A stretch of 64,000 bases of DNA from Blastococcus sp. CT_GayMR19. GTDB lineage: Bacteria > Actinomycetota > Actinomycetes > Mycobacteriales > Geodermatophilaceae. The translations under genes were made by a program, and so were the position numbers. The stretch lies in assembly GCF_004570385.1 (NCBI RefSeq), contig NZ_SPQL01000001.1, positions 124,001 to 188,000 of the forward strand, written 5' to 3'. Shown here one piece after another: positions 41,659-50,610 of this stretch (the first letter of the stretch is position 1; each line of letters starts with the position of its first letter). The notes under the pieces were generated by a model. The model did no database searches and was not told where the DNA came from. It saw only the letters and a list, made by a program, of their open reading frames with translations.

Positions 41659-42966
41659 ATGACCGCGGCCGACGCCGGCAGCGCTGTGGCCGCGGATCTG
41701 GCACGGATCACCGAGCTGGATGCCGTGGTGATGGCGTTCGAGGAGGTGTTCACCGAGCCGGCCATGGCCGCCTCGAGAGGTCTCGACGCCGGATCCGTCG
41801 ACACGGAGGACGCACGTACCGGACGCCCGAGCCGGGCCGCCGGGCGGGGACCGCTGCACGGGTTCACGGTGGGGATCAAGGACATCTTCGAGCTCGCCGG
41901 TCGGGCCCCGGGCAACGGGAACCGGGCGGCTTTCGACATGGTGCACCGAGCAACCCCCGAGGTCGACGCCCCTGTCGTGCACGCCCTTCGCACCGCCGGG
42001 GTGGTCGTGGCCGGAATGACCAAGTCGACCGAGCTGTGCTGGTACCACCCCACCACCACCCGCAACCCGCACGACCTGGCCTGTACCCCCGGGGGATCGT
42101 CCAGCGGATCGGCCGCCGCAGTGGCGGCGGGCATGGTCCGCGCGGCGCTGGGCAGCCAGACGAACGGCTCGACCGTGCGGCCGGCCAGCTACTGCGGGAT
42201 CTACGGCTTCAAGCCCAGCTACGGCCGGGTGGACATGACCGGGATGACGAGGATCAGCCTCTCGTTCGACCACCCCGGCTTCTTCGCCCGTGATGCCCGG
42301 ACCCTCACGGCGGTCACCGCGGCCGCCGGCGGTTTCCACGTGCCGGTGGGCACCGCCCGCCTCGTTACCGGCGTCGTCGACGTCACCGGATTCGACGACA
42401 TCGACCGTGAGGTCCGCCAGGTCGTCGACCACTACGTCGATCTCCTTCGCGACGCCGGCCACACGGTGGTGCGCGTGGAGCTGCCCGAACTGCTCGCACC
42501 GGAGACGTTCCAGGCCTTCTTCGACGTGTTCGCGCCTGAACTCTTCAGCCTCCACCGCGACCTGCTCTCCCCACAGGTCGCCGCGCGGCTGGGCGCGGAG
42601 ACGCGGGAGGTCCTGCGCCGCGGCGCCGACACGAGCGGCAGCCGGCGACGGGCCGCCGAGCAGGCGTGCGTCGACCTGCGCGCGCGGGTGGACGAGCGCT
42701 TCGACGAGTGCGACGTGTTGGTGCTGCCCGCCGCCACGTCCTCTGCGCCTCGAGGGCTGACGAGCACCGGCTCGCCGGCGGTGTCGACGTTGTCGAGCCT
42801 GACCGGGGTGCCTGTCGCCGCGATTCCGGCCGGGCTCGGGGTGTCGGGCCGCCCGGTGGGTGTGCAGGTGTGGGGACGTCTCGGGGCAGACGAGTTCCTG
42901 CTCGCAGCGCTCCCCCACCTGCCCTACCGGACCGTTTCTCCGAGCCTGGGTCAGGCCGGGCGCTGA
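41659..42966 (+). CDS. amidase signature family hydrolase
   Basis: 435 residues. The Ser-cisSer-Lys triad is visible: Lys in FTVGIKDIFELAGR, cis-Ser in TPGGSSSGSAAAVAAGM and the nucleophile in LGSQTNGSTVRPASYCGIYG, followed by FKPSYGRVDMTGM. It hydrolyses an amide; related enzymes include AtzE- and allophanate-hydrolase-like proteins. ATG at 41659 follows GGGGTCCG and starts 46 bases after the carboxylase stop, so cotranscription is possible. A strong terminator hairpin lies 66 bases after the stop. Confidence 0.85.
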   Translation: MTAADAGSAVAADLARITELDAVVMAFEEVFTEPAMAASRGLDAGSVDTEDARTGRPSRAAGRGPLHGFTVGIKDIFELAGRAPGNGNRAAFDMVHRATPEVDAPVVHALRTAGVVVAGMTKSTELCWYHPTTTRNPHDLACTPGGSSSGSAAAVAAGMVRAALGSQTNGSTVRPASYCGIYGFKPSYGRVDMTGMTRISLSFDHPGFFARDARTLTAVTAAAGGFHVPVGTARLVTGVVDVTGFDDIDREVRQVVDHYVDLLRDAGHTVVRVELPELLAPETFQAFFDVFAPELFSLHRDLLSPQVAARLGAETREVLRRGADTSGSRRRAAEQACVDLRARVDERFDECDVLVLPAATSSAPRGLTSTGSPAVSTLSSLTGVPVAAIPAGLGVSGRPVGVQVWGRLGADEFLLAALPHLPYRTVSPSLGQAGR

Positions 42967-43031
42967 CCCCGGACGGCGCGGTCTACCGAGTCACACCGGT
43001 CACCCGTCGTGCGGGCGGCCCGATGGTGAAA

Positions 43032-43064
43032 GCCCGGTCGCCCCGCGATGCGGGGCGACCGGGC
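43032..43064. terminator. terminator hairpin between convergent genes
   Basis: A 15-bp perfect stem (GCCCGGTCGCCCCGC at 43032-43046 with 43050-43064) and a 3-base loop, between the amidase end (42966, plus) and the DUF4386 end (43080, minus). Its position fits a bidirectional terminator. Confidence 0.8.
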
Positions 43065-43079
43065 GGGGCCTTGCGTTGG

Positions 43080-43853
43080 TCACATGCGGGACGGTTCGGC
43101 GTCCCTGTCGACGGAGGCCGTCATGCCGGCGGTGATGTGTGAAGGGCGGAAGCCCATGACGGTCAGCCAGATGCCGAGCGACAGCTCCCAGAAGAAGATG
43201 GGAGCGACCCCGACCAGCGACCACACGGTGGTGGCGTCGTTGACGCCGAGCATCGTCGCGACGTTGGAGGTGAGGAGCAGCGGCGCTCCGATGAGGCCCA
43301 TGAGCGGGATGACACGGGGCACCAGGCCGGACCGGTACATCAGGGTGCCCAGCAGCAGCGCGTTCACGACCGCCATGACGCCGGGGCCGAGCAGGAACGT
43401 CCACTCGTAGGCCGCGACCAGCGCCGCCCCGACGGTGGTCAGTGCCGCCTCCTCAGCTCCGGCCACGCCCGACAGATCCTGGCGCAGGGTCACGACCGCG
43501 AAGAGGCTCACCACGCCGACGGCCATGATCGCCGCCTCGAGCAGGCGCGAGGTGACGAGGCCGAGCGCGAGGGTCTCGTTGTGCCGCTTGACCACCCGGA
43601 ACAGCACGACCGCGCTGGCGATGCCGGCGAGGGCGGTGACGATGTCGAGGAGGCCGCCGACGAGAACGCGCGTATCCGCGCCCGAGCCGACGATGTACCC
43701 GGGGTCGTTCAGGACGGGGTCCAGGAAGTAGAACCGAGCGGGGATCGACCCCGCGAACGTGATCAGGTACATCACGCCGGCGATGAACGCGGTCCTGCGC
43801 AGCGGGTCCATCGGGGCTCTGCCCGACGCCGGGGTGCTGTCGGTGGTCGTCAT
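43080..43853 (-). CDS. DUF4386 membrane protein, second copy
   Basis: 257 residues, about six hydrophobic segments. It shares long stretches with the next upstream protein: MDPLRRTAFIAGVMYLITFA, GSIPARFYFLDPVLNDPGYI, RLLEAAIMAVGVVSLFAVVT and WELSLGIWLTVMGFRPS. DUF4386 proteins are integral membrane proteins of unknown function, often near regulators. It is the last gene of the operon that starts at 44980. The two DUF4386 genes are a tandem duplication that has diverged. Confidence 0.8.
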   Translation of the reverse strand: MTTTDSTPASGRAPMDPLRRTAFIAGVMYLITFAGSIPARFYFLDPVLNDPGYIVGSGADTRVLVGGLLDIVTALAGIASAVVLFRVVKRHNETLALGLVTSRLLEAAIMAVGVVSLFAVVTLRQDLSGVAGAEEAALTTVGAALVAAYEWTFLLGPGVMAVVNALLLGTLMYRSGLVPRVIPLMGLIGAPLLLTSNVATMLGVNDATTVWSLVGVAPIFFWELSLGIWLTVMGFRPSHITAGMTASVDRDAEPSRM

Positions 43854-43949
43854 GACGGTCTCCTTCGGTGCATCGATCGATCAGTGGTGTGGGTCCGATC
43901 GCCCGCGCGGTCGGCCCACGACAGGCCGACCCGCGAGCACGTGGGCGTC

Positions 43950-44699
43950 TCACGCACGGGACGGTTGGGCGTCCCGTGCGGTCGAGGAGGCGGTGATGGG
44001 CGAGGGCTTGAAACCCTTGACGACCAGGTAGACGCCGAGCGACAGCTCCCAGACGAAGATCGGGGCGCCCGCGAGCATGTGGATGCCGTCAGCCAGGTCG
44101 TGCGTCCCGAAGATGACCCCGATCACGGATGCCAGCAGCAGGGGGCCGCCGACGAGTCCCACCAGCGGGATTGCCCGCGGCACGAGGCCGGAGCGGTACA
44201 TCAGGGTGCCCAGCAGCAGCGCGTTCACGGCCGCCATGACGTTGGGCCCGAACAGGAACGTCCCCTCGTAGACCGCGACCAGCGCCGCGCCGACGGTGAC
44301 CAGCGAGGCCTCATCCGCGCCGGGCAGGTCCTGGCGCAGGGTCACGACCGCGAAGAGGCTCACGACGCCGACGGAGACGATCGCCGCCTCGAGCAGGCGC
44401 GAGGTGACGAAGCCGAGGGCCAGCGTCTCGTTCTGCCGCTTGAGCACGGTGAAGAGCACGACCGCCGTACCGATGCAGGCGAGGGCGTTCACCATGTCGA
44501 GGAGGCCGCCGATCAGGACCTGCGTGTCCGCGCCCGAGCCGGCGATGTAGTCCGGGTCGCTCAGGACGGGGTCCAGGAAGAGGAACCGAGCGGGGATCGA
44601 CGCCGCGAAGGTGATCAGGTACAGCGCGCCGCCGAGGAATGCGGCCCTCCGCAGCGGGTCCATCCGGGTTCGCGTCGGGGTTCGGCCGGTGTTCGTCAT
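43950..44699 (-). CDS. DUF4386 membrane protein, first copy
   Basis: 249 residues, about six hydrophobic segments. Motifs parallel to the downstream copy: MDPLRRAAFLGGALYLITFA, SIPARFLFLDPVLSDPDYIA, ETLALGFVTSRLLEAAIVSV and WELSLGVYLVVKGFKPS. Start codon ATG at 44699 lies 11 bases after the stop of the 89-residue gene; both copies have the same GAAGGAGACCGTC ribosome-binding region before ATG. Function is unknown. Confidence 0.8.
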   Translation of the reverse strand: MTNTGRTPTRTRMDPLRRAAFLGGALYLITFAASIPARFLFLDPVLSDPDYIAGSGADTQVLIGGLLDMVNALACIGTAVVLFTVLKRQNETLALGFVTSRLLEAAIVSVGVVSLFAVVTLRQDLPGADEASLVTVGAALVAVYEGTFLFGPNVMAAVNALLLGTLMYRSGLVPRAIPLVGLVGGPLLLASVIGVIFGTHDLADGIHMLAGAPIFVWELSLGVYLVVKGFKPSPITASSTARDAQPSRA

Positions 44700-44710
44700 G
44701 ACGGTCTCCT

Positions 44711-44980
44711 TCAGAAGAGTTGTCGAGGATCGATCGGGCGGTCGGCGGGCTGGTCGGCTTCGACCTGGGTGACCGACATCAGCGGCAGGCCGGTGTCGCG
44801 CAGTTTCTGCAGGAGGCCGTGCAGCGCGGCCTGGTCGACGACCGGGCCATGCACGTTCGTGGTGCCGTCGCTCTCACGGGTCAGGCTCATTCCGTCGAAC
44901 CAGGCGGCCCATCGGGCGTCGAGATGGCCCTTGACGCGGATCTCGTACCGCCCGGCACCGTCGGTCGATCCGTTGCTCAT
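44711..44980 (-). CDS. conserved hypothetical protein, first gene of the DUF4386 operon
   Basis: 89 residues: RYEIRVKGHLDARWAAWFDG, then MSLTRESDGTTNVHGPVVDQ and AALHGLLQKLRDTGLPLMSV. This is a small soluble alpha/beta protein conserved beside membrane-protein genes; many bacterial proteins with this pattern are of unknown function. AAGAGGTG precedes the ATG at 44980. A perfect 11-bp inverted repeat lies 19 bases upstream of the start, and the LuxR-type regulator gene ends 142 bases upstream on the same strand. Confidence 0.75.
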   Translation of the reverse strand: MSNGSTDGAGRYEIRVKGHLDARWAAWFDGMSLTRESDGTTNVHGPVVDQAALHGLLQKLRDTGLPLMSVTQVEADQPADRPIDPRQLF

Positions 44981-44998
44981 CGGGCACCTCTTGCCTTG

Positions 44999-45035
44999 GC
45001 TTTCAGGCGGCGTTCCGTCTGGCTCGCCTGAAAGC
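44999..45035 (-). promoter_or_regulatory. perfect inverted repeat in the leader of the DUF4386 operon
   Basis: GCTTTCAGGCG at 44999-45009 is exactly complemented at 45025-45035, separated by 15 bases. It ends 19 bases before the first start codon. It may be an operator for the LuxR-type protein encoded just upstream or a hairpin in the mRNA leader. Confidence 0.55.
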
Positions 45036-45058
45036 TAGGAGGGGAAGTGATGAGCGCG

Positions 45059-45090
45059 GATCACCACGTGTGGTGAGCGACGTGGTGATC
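45059..45090 (-). promoter_or_regulatory. second perfect inverted repeat upstream of the DUF4386 operon
   Basis: GATCACCACGT at 45059-45069 pairs with 45080-45090 around a 10-base spacer, and a nested TCACCA/TGGTGA pair overlaps the left arm. It lies 33 bases beyond the regulator stop (45123) and about 80 bases before the operon start, which suits either the regulator terminator or an activator site. Confidence 0.5.
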
Positions 45091-45122
45091 TTCTGCTGGA
45101 AACGCGCCGGGACCCGGGCGGG

Positions 45123-47861
45123 TCAGCGCAGAGGTTGGCGGGCGCGCGGGCGCGACATCAGGCCGAGTTCCTCGGCCCGGCGGACCGCTGCCCGGCGGCT
45201 GCTCACGCCGAGCTTCGCGTAGATGTTCTTCGTGTGCGTACGGACGGTGTTCAGGGACACGACGAGCTCGCGGGCGATGTCCGGTCCGTCCAGGTCGGTG
45301 CCGAGCAGCCGGAGGACGTCGAGCTCGCGGGCGCTCAACGGGTCGACCAATCGCTCCGAGACGGGTCGGCTGACCTCTGTCCCGTCGAAGGCGGCCAGCA
45401 GGCGACGGACGTAACCCCCGCCGTTGCCGTCCTTCGCCAGGGCTCTCAGCAGCGAGGCCATCGGCTGCCCCTCGTCGACGAAGGTCCGGACGTACCCCTC
45501 CGGCTCGGCCAGGGACAGGGCGCGGCGGAGCGACGACAGGGCGGCCGGGACGTCGCCCCGGGCCTGGGCTGCCCTCGCCTGCACGACCAGGACGTCGATC
45601 CGGCTGCCCGTGCGCGCGCCGTCCTCTGCCGCCCGGATGAGCCGCTCCAGGAGGCCGGTCGCCTCCTCGATCGAGCGCTCGCTCCGTTCGGCCGCGTACC
45701 GGGCGACGAGCGCCCGGGCGAGGGTGACGTGCTCGAACTCGCGCAGGTAGCTGAGCTCGTCGTCGGAGGACAGGCCTCGCTCCCGCGCCCAGCGGAGCGC
45801 CTCGCCCCACCGGCCCTGCCGCAGCCACGCCCGTGCCCGCACCGCGGCGACCGGCCGCACGTCGGGCGAGTAGTCACCCACGTAGAGGCGCTCCGCCTCG
45901 TCGAGCAGGTCGAGGGCTCCGTCCACGTCGCCGTCGGCCTCGCGGACCCGGGCCATCGCGACCCGCCAGCGGTAGCGGTTCTGCGGCAGGCCGAGGTGCT
46001 CGCCCAACTCGCTGCTCGCCTGCAGGTGCCGCCGGGCGGCGTCCAGATCGTCGCGCTCCCAGAGCAGCTGGCTCAGGCCCACGTGCATGTCCGCCGCTCC
46101 TCGGAGGACGGGTCGGGACTGTTCGGCACGCTGCAGTCCGCGCTCGAAGAGGCCCATGGCGTCGCGGAGGCGGCCCTGCGCGAGGCGCATGTCGGCCAGC
46201 GCGATCGCGCAGCCCAGCACGTCGGAGTGGTGCCCGGCCCGCTCCAGACTCGACATCGCGTCGGCGTAGAGCCGGCTCGACGCGCCCAGGTCCCCGCTCG
46301 TCCAGTACGCGAGTCCCAGGAGGGCGGCGGGCGCTCCGCGCGCGAGATGGTCGTCCTCACCGGCGAGGTCCAGCGCTCGCCGTGCGTGCGTCATGGTGCC
46401 GGCGACGTCGCCGCGAACCAGGGCCGTTCCGGCGCGGTACATCGCGATGGCGGTCGGGAGCGTGCGGAACCCCTCCTCGTCGACGACGACCATCTCGTCG
46501 GCCCGGTCGGTCGTGGGGTGCAGCCACCGCTCGGCCTGCCGCAGCCGCTCCTCGACGCCCTCGATCTCACCGCTGACCATGAGCGAGCTGACATGTCCGA
46601 CCGTCAGCACGGGGCGGACGTGGAACAGCTCGTCGGGCAGCGCCTCGAGCCAGCGACGCAGCGTCGCCTCCTGCCGGCCCTTGCGCAGCGCGGGAAGGGC
46701 GAGCTCGACCAGGTCCGCGGCCCGCTCGAAGTCCTCCGCGGCCAGCGCGTGGTGGATCGCCTCGGCCCGTTCGCCGTCCTGCTCGTACCAGGCGCTGGCC
46801 CGCCGGTGCAGGTCGCGCACCTCGTCGGGCTGCTCGTCGAGCAGGCGCGCCTGGAGGACGTCGGCGAAGAGGTGGTGGTAGCGGTACCACCGGCGGCGGT
46901 CGTCGAGCGGGACGAGGAACAGGTTCCCTCGATCCAGCGCCTCCAGCATCGCCCGTCCGTCGTCCTGCCCGGTGACGGCGTCGCACAGCGAGCCGGTCAG
47001 CCGGTTCAGGAACGAGGTCTGCAGCAGGAAGCTCCGGACCCGTTCGGGCTGCCGCTGCAGGACCTCCTCGGCGAGGTAGTCGACGACGTAGCGGTCGTCC
47101 CCCGCGAAGCCGGCGATGAAGCCGGCGGCGTCGTCCCGGCCCTGCATCGACAGCGCGGCCAGCTGGAGGGCGGCGATCCACCCTTCGGTGCGTTCCTCCA
47201 GCGCTGCGACGTCCCGTGCCGTCAGCTCCAGGCCCATGACCTCGTTGAGGTAGGCGGCCGCCTCGTCGGGTGTGAAGCGCAGATCGGCGGCGCGGATCTC
47301 GACGAGCTCGCCGCGACCGCGCAGCCGGGCCAGCGGCAACGCCGGGTCGGCGCGGCCGGCGAGAACCAGGCGCGTACGCGGAGGCAGGTGGTCCAGCAGG
47401 AACGTCACCCCCTCCCGCACGTCGCGCGACTCGATGACGTGGAAGTCGTCGAGCACCAGCAGGACGTCGGTCGGGACCGCGCCGAGATCGTGGAGCAGGG
47501 TGGCCACGACCGTCTCGGCCGGCGGCTGCGACGCCTGGAGCAGCGTGAGCGCACCCGCACCGACCCCGGCGACCGCCGAGTCGAGCGCAGTGGCGACGTA
47601 GGTCCAGAACAACGCGGGATCGTTGTCGCGCTGGTCGAGCGAGAGCCACGCCACGGACCGTTCCCCGGCGGGCGCGGCCGCCTGCCACCCGGTCAGCCAG
47701 TCGGTCAGCAGCGTCGACTTCCCGAACCCGGCCGGGGCCGACACGAGGGTCAGCGCGGACTCCTCGCCGAGGTCGAGGCGCTCGCTCAGTCTCGGCCGCG
47801 CGACAAGCCCTCGTCGCCGCCGCGGGATGTGGAACTTCGTCTCCAGAAGAGGGCCCGCCAT
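45123..47861 (-). CDS. MalT-type LuxR family ATP-dependent transcriptional regulator
   Basis: 912 residues. Walker A is SAPAGFGKSTLL (41-52), Walker B LLVLDDFHVIESRDVREG; then winged-helix and TPR-like helical repeats (about 380-800), and a C-terminal LuxR HTH (842-901: LSARELDVLRLL, SLNTVRTHTKNIYAKLGVSS). This is the STAND/MalT architecture, an activator switched by ligand and ATP. The ATG at 47861 has a perfect GGGGAGGTGATC site. The three-gene DUF4386 operon follows downstream with two perfect inverted repeats between, which suggests that it is the target. Confidence 0.9.
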   Translation of the reverse strand: MAGPLLETKFHIPRRRRGLVARPRLSERLDLGEESALTLVSAPAGFGKSTLLTDWLTGWQAAAPAGERSVAWLSLDQRDNDPALFWTYVATALDSAVAGVGAGALTLLQASQPPAETVVATLLHDLGAVPTDVLLVLDDFHVIESRDVREGVTFLLDHLPPRTRLVLAGRADPALPLARLRGRGELVEIRAADLRFTPDEAAAYLNEVMGLELTARDVAALEERTEGWIAALQLAALSMQGRDDAAGFIAGFAGDDRYVVDYLAEEVLQRQPERVRSFLLQTSFLNRLTGSLCDAVTGQDDGRAMLEALDRGNLFLVPLDDRRRWYRYHHLFADVLQARLLDEQPDEVRDLHRRASAWYEQDGERAEAIHHALAAEDFERAADLVELALPALRKGRQEATLRRWLEALPDELFHVRPVLTVGHVSSLMVSGEIEGVEERLRQAERWLHPTTDRADEMVVVDEEGFRTLPTAIAMYRAGTALVRGDVAGTMTHARRALDLAGEDDHLARGAPAALLGLAYWTSGDLGASSRLYADAMSSLERAGHHSDVLGCAIALADMRLAQGRLRDAMGLFERGLQRAEQSRPVLRGAADMHVGLSQLLWERDDLDAARRHLQASSELGEHLGLPQNRYRWRVAMARVREADGDVDGALDLLDEAERLYVGDYSPDVRPVAAVRARAWLRQGRWGEALRWARERGLSSDDELSYLREFEHVTLARALVARYAAERSERSIEEATGLLERLIRAAEDGARTGSRIDVLVVQARAAQARGDVPAALSSLRRALSLAEPEGYVRTFVDEGQPMASLLRALAKDGNGGGYVRRLLAAFDGTEVSRPVSERLVDPLSARELDVLRLLGTDLDGPDIARELVVSLNTVRTHTKNIYAKLGVSSRRAAVRRAEELGLMSRPRARQPLR

Positions 47862-48112
47862 GATCACCTCCCCTGCGCAGCCGGCGGTCATCTGCCGCGG
47901 CCGGCACTCGTTGCCGGGGACACAACGGTGGGCTTCCGGCGGACATCGTGTCAGCAGGTGTCGACGGCCGCCACCATCACTCATCCAGGACCAGAGCCCC
48001 GGCATCCACTTACGACACCGGGTCACCGGGAACCCACGCTGCGACCCGACCGGGGAGCCGCCGTACCGCAGTAGCGTTTTCTCCTCTCCCGACGTATGCC
48101 CTGGGGTGGCGC

Positions 48113-49900
48113 ATGAGCCCACGATTCGACCGCATGGTGGACGCGGTGGAGATCGTCGAGGCGGGAACGCCGACGGCGGCCGCGGGCAACGGCCGGGGGC
48201 CGCGCCGCAACCTGCTCACCCAGGAGACGGTGCTGATGACGGTCCTGGCGCAGGACCCGCTGGTGCACGGCGCCGACGGGCCGGTGCGGGCGCGGATCCC
48301 GGTGCCGGCCGAGCGCCTGCAGGGCGGGCCGCGCGGTCACCGGTTCGCCGTCGTCGACAGGTCCGCGCGGCCGGTCGCCCTGCACGTCCGCGACCCGTGG
48401 GTCTACCGGGACCGCTGGTCGGGCGTGGACCCGGCCGAGCTCAGCCGCGACCGCGGGTTCCGCGGCCAGAACGTCTACGCCGTGGCCGCGCACACCCTGG
48501 CCCTGGTCGAGCAGCATCTGGGCCGGCCGGTCCCGTGGCATTCGGGCGCCCCGCAGCTGCGCCTCCTCCCCCAGGCCCTGATGGAGGCCAACGCCTACTA
48601 CTCGCGCAGGGACGGCGCCGTGCTCTTCGGCTGGGTGACGCCGCTGGGCACCCGGCCCGTGCTGTACACCGCGCTGTCCTACGACGTCATCGCGCACGAG
48701 GTCACCCACGCGGTCCTCGACGGGCTGCGGCCGCGCTACGCCGAGCCCGGGCTGCCCGACCAGCTCGCGTTCCACGAGGCCCTGGCCGACCTGGTGGCCC
48801 TGCTGTCGGTGTTCACCCTCGACGGCGTCGCGGAGTGCCTGCTCGAGCCCGTCGCCGGGCGCGTGCACCTGGACCGAGCGGGAACCCGCGCCCAGGCGCT
48901 GATGGACACGCCGCTCACCCGGCTCGCCGAGCAGGTCGGGAGCCACCGCCGGCCCGCAGCCGGCGACGACGACCCACCCGGGCTGCGGGCGTCCGGGCTG
49001 CTGAGACCCGGTACGGCCTGGCAGCGGAAGGCGGAGTTCGACGAACCGCACCGCCGCAGCGAGGTGCTCGTCGCGGCGGTCCTGCACACCCTCGTGGCGA
49101 TGTGGGCCGGGCGGCTCGAGCCGCTCGCCGTGGACGACGACGGCGCGCTGGACTCCGGCCGTGTGGCGGAGGAGGGCGTGAAGTCCGCCCGCCACCTGCT
49201 GGGGATGCTGCTGCGCGCGCTGGACTACCTCCCGCCCGTCGACCTCGAGTTCGCCGACGTCGTCGACGCCGTCCTCACCGCGGACACCCGCCTCGCGCCC
49301 GAGGACGACCACGGCTACCGCACCGCTCTCAGGAAGTCGTTCGCCCGGTTCGGCATCCGGCCGCCCAGGCACCGCATCCTCGACGAGGACGGCGTCGCCG
49401 CTCCCGCGCCCACCGGTCCCGCGCACGCCCTCGGCATCCGCTACGAGCACCTGAACCTGGCCGCGCTGCGGACCTCACCCGAGGAGGTCTACTCGTTCCT
49501 CTGGAACAACGCGGAGACGCTCGAGGTCGACGTGGCGTACCCGACCCGGGTCGAGCGGGTCCTCGGCAGCACCCGGGTCGGGCCGGACGGGCTCGTCGTC
49601 ACCGAGATCCTCGCCGACTACACGCAGACGCTGCGGACGACGGCCGGCGAGCTGCCGCCCGGCATCACGGCACCGGCCGGGATGGCGAAGGACGAGGTCG
49701 TCGAGCTCTGGGGCGGCGGGGTGCTGGTCTTCGACCAGTTCGGCCGGTTCCGCCTGCACCAGCGTCAGCCGCTGCTGGACGCCGACCGCCAGAACCGCCG
49801 ACTGCAGTACCTGTCCACGCACGGCGGCCACGGCACCGAGCGGTGGGGAGCAACGGGTGCGCAGCCGTTCGCGCTGCTGCACGGCGCGGCACCCACCTAG
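48113..49900 (+). CDS. gluzincin-type zinc metallopeptidase
   Basis: 595 residues. The zinc site is HEVTH in SYDVIAHEVTHAVLDGLRPR, with the third ligand Glu in LAFHEALADLVALLSVF 27 residues on, the gluzincin pattern. The N-terminal 150 residues hold a segment RFAVVDRSARPVALHVRDPW; the C-terminal 200 residues are probably a separate domain. No signal peptide is seen, so it may act inside the cell or be exported by another route. ATG at 48113 is used. Its stop shares the bases CTAG with the stop of the convergent DUF2182 gene. Confidence 0.75.
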   Translation: MSPRFDRMVDAVEIVEAGTPTAAAGNGRGPRRNLLTQETVLMTVLAQDPLVHGADGPVRARIPVPAERLQGGPRGHRFAVVDRSARPVALHVRDPWVYRDRWSGVDPAELSRDRGFRGQNVYAVAAHTLALVEQHLGRPVPWHSGAPQLRLLPQALMEANAYYSRRDGAVLFGWVTPLGTRPVLYTALSYDVIAHEVTHAVLDGLRPRYAEPGLPDQLAFHEALADLVALLSVFTLDGVAECLLEPVAGRVHLDRAGTRAQALMDTPLTRLAEQVGSHRRPAAGDDDPPGLRASGLLRPGTAWQRKAEFDEPHRRSEVLVAAVLHTLVAMWAGRLEPLAVDDDGALDSGRVAEEGVKSARHLLGMLLRALDYLPPVDLEFADVVDAVLTADTRLAPEDDHGYRTALRKSFARFGIRPPRHRILDEDGVAAPAPTGPAHALGIRYEHLNLAALRTSPEEVYSFLWNNAETLEVDVAYPTRVERVLGSTRVGPDGLVVTEILADYTQTLRTTAGELPPGITAPAGMAKDEVVELWGGGVLVFDQFGRFRLHQRQPLLDADRQNRRLQYLSTHGGHGTERWGATGAQPFALLHGAAPT

Positions 49901-50610
49901 AGCAGCACCGCCGCGACGAGGGCGGCGGCGCCGATCGCGGCGATTCCCAGGGAGGTCTCCAGAGTCGCCGGGTCGTGGTGCGGACGACGCCGCCGCTCGT
50001 ACCAGGCGACCGCGACGCAGGCGGCGGCCACCGCGACGGAGTGACCGGCGGCCGCCATGAGCGCCATGAGCGGTCCGCAGCTGACCACGCAGTCCCTGCC
50101 GAGGACGACGCCGAACCGGCCCGACGCCCACCGGGCCCGCCGGCGGTCGAGCGGCGGGGCCAGCCTGCGGTCGCAGCGCGCCAGGCTCCGCCGCTTGAGG
50201 GGGGTCCACTGCCACGCGGCGGCTCCGACGGTCGCCAGTCCGATCGCCGCCGCGGGCCCCACCTCTCCGGCGAGCCACCACGCGCCGAGACCCAGCAGGA
50301 CCGCCGCGCCGATCCAGACCAGCGCCCACCCGGCGACGACGCCGGCCGCGACGGCCCGGCGGGCACGGCCGGGGCTGCGCACCGCCGCGTACCGCACGTT
50401 CGGTGCGATGAGCGGAGCCATGACGGCGACCATGGCCGGCCACCCGGCGGAGTGCGGAACGGACGAGCCGGTCCCGTGGTGGCCGCCGGCGAACGGGAGC
50501 ACGGCGAGCGCCACCCAGCCGACGCCGGAGATGACCCACAACCACGCCTCCGGGCGCCCGCTCCCGGCCGGCGCCGGCAGGCTCCCCCTCGGCAGGGACG
50601 TGGCGGTCAC
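49897..50610 (-). CDS. DUF2182 predicted metal-binding membrane protein
   Basis: 237 residues, about six hydrophobic segments. DUF2182 features: GGHHGTGSS in the first loop, WPAMVAVMAPLIAPNVRYA, AWQWTPLKRRSLARCDR and GRDCVVSCGPLMALMAAAG. The His, Met and Cys residues in these loops are why the family is called metal-binding; the function is unproven. The GTG at 50610 overlaps the tyrosinase stop by four bases, so the two are translationally coupled, which points to copper handling for the tyrosinase. Confidence 0.85.
   Translation of the reverse strand: MTATSLPRGSLPAPAGSGRPEAWLWVISGVGWVALAVLPFAGGHHGTGSSVPHSAGWPAMVAVMAPLIAPNVRYAAVRSPGRARRAVAAGVVAGWALVWIGAAVLLGLGAWWLAGEVGPAAAIGLATVGAAAWQWTPLKRRSLARCDRRLAPPLDRRRARWASGRFGVVLGRDCVVSCGPLMALMAAAGHSVAVAAACVAVAWYERRRRPHHDPATLETSLGIAAIGAAALVAAVLL

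Noticed and set aside
45050-45076. Nine-codon plus-strand ORF MSADHHVW after AGGAGGGG
   Set aside because: It consists of the inverted repeat itself and is antisense to the operon; no reason to think it is translated.
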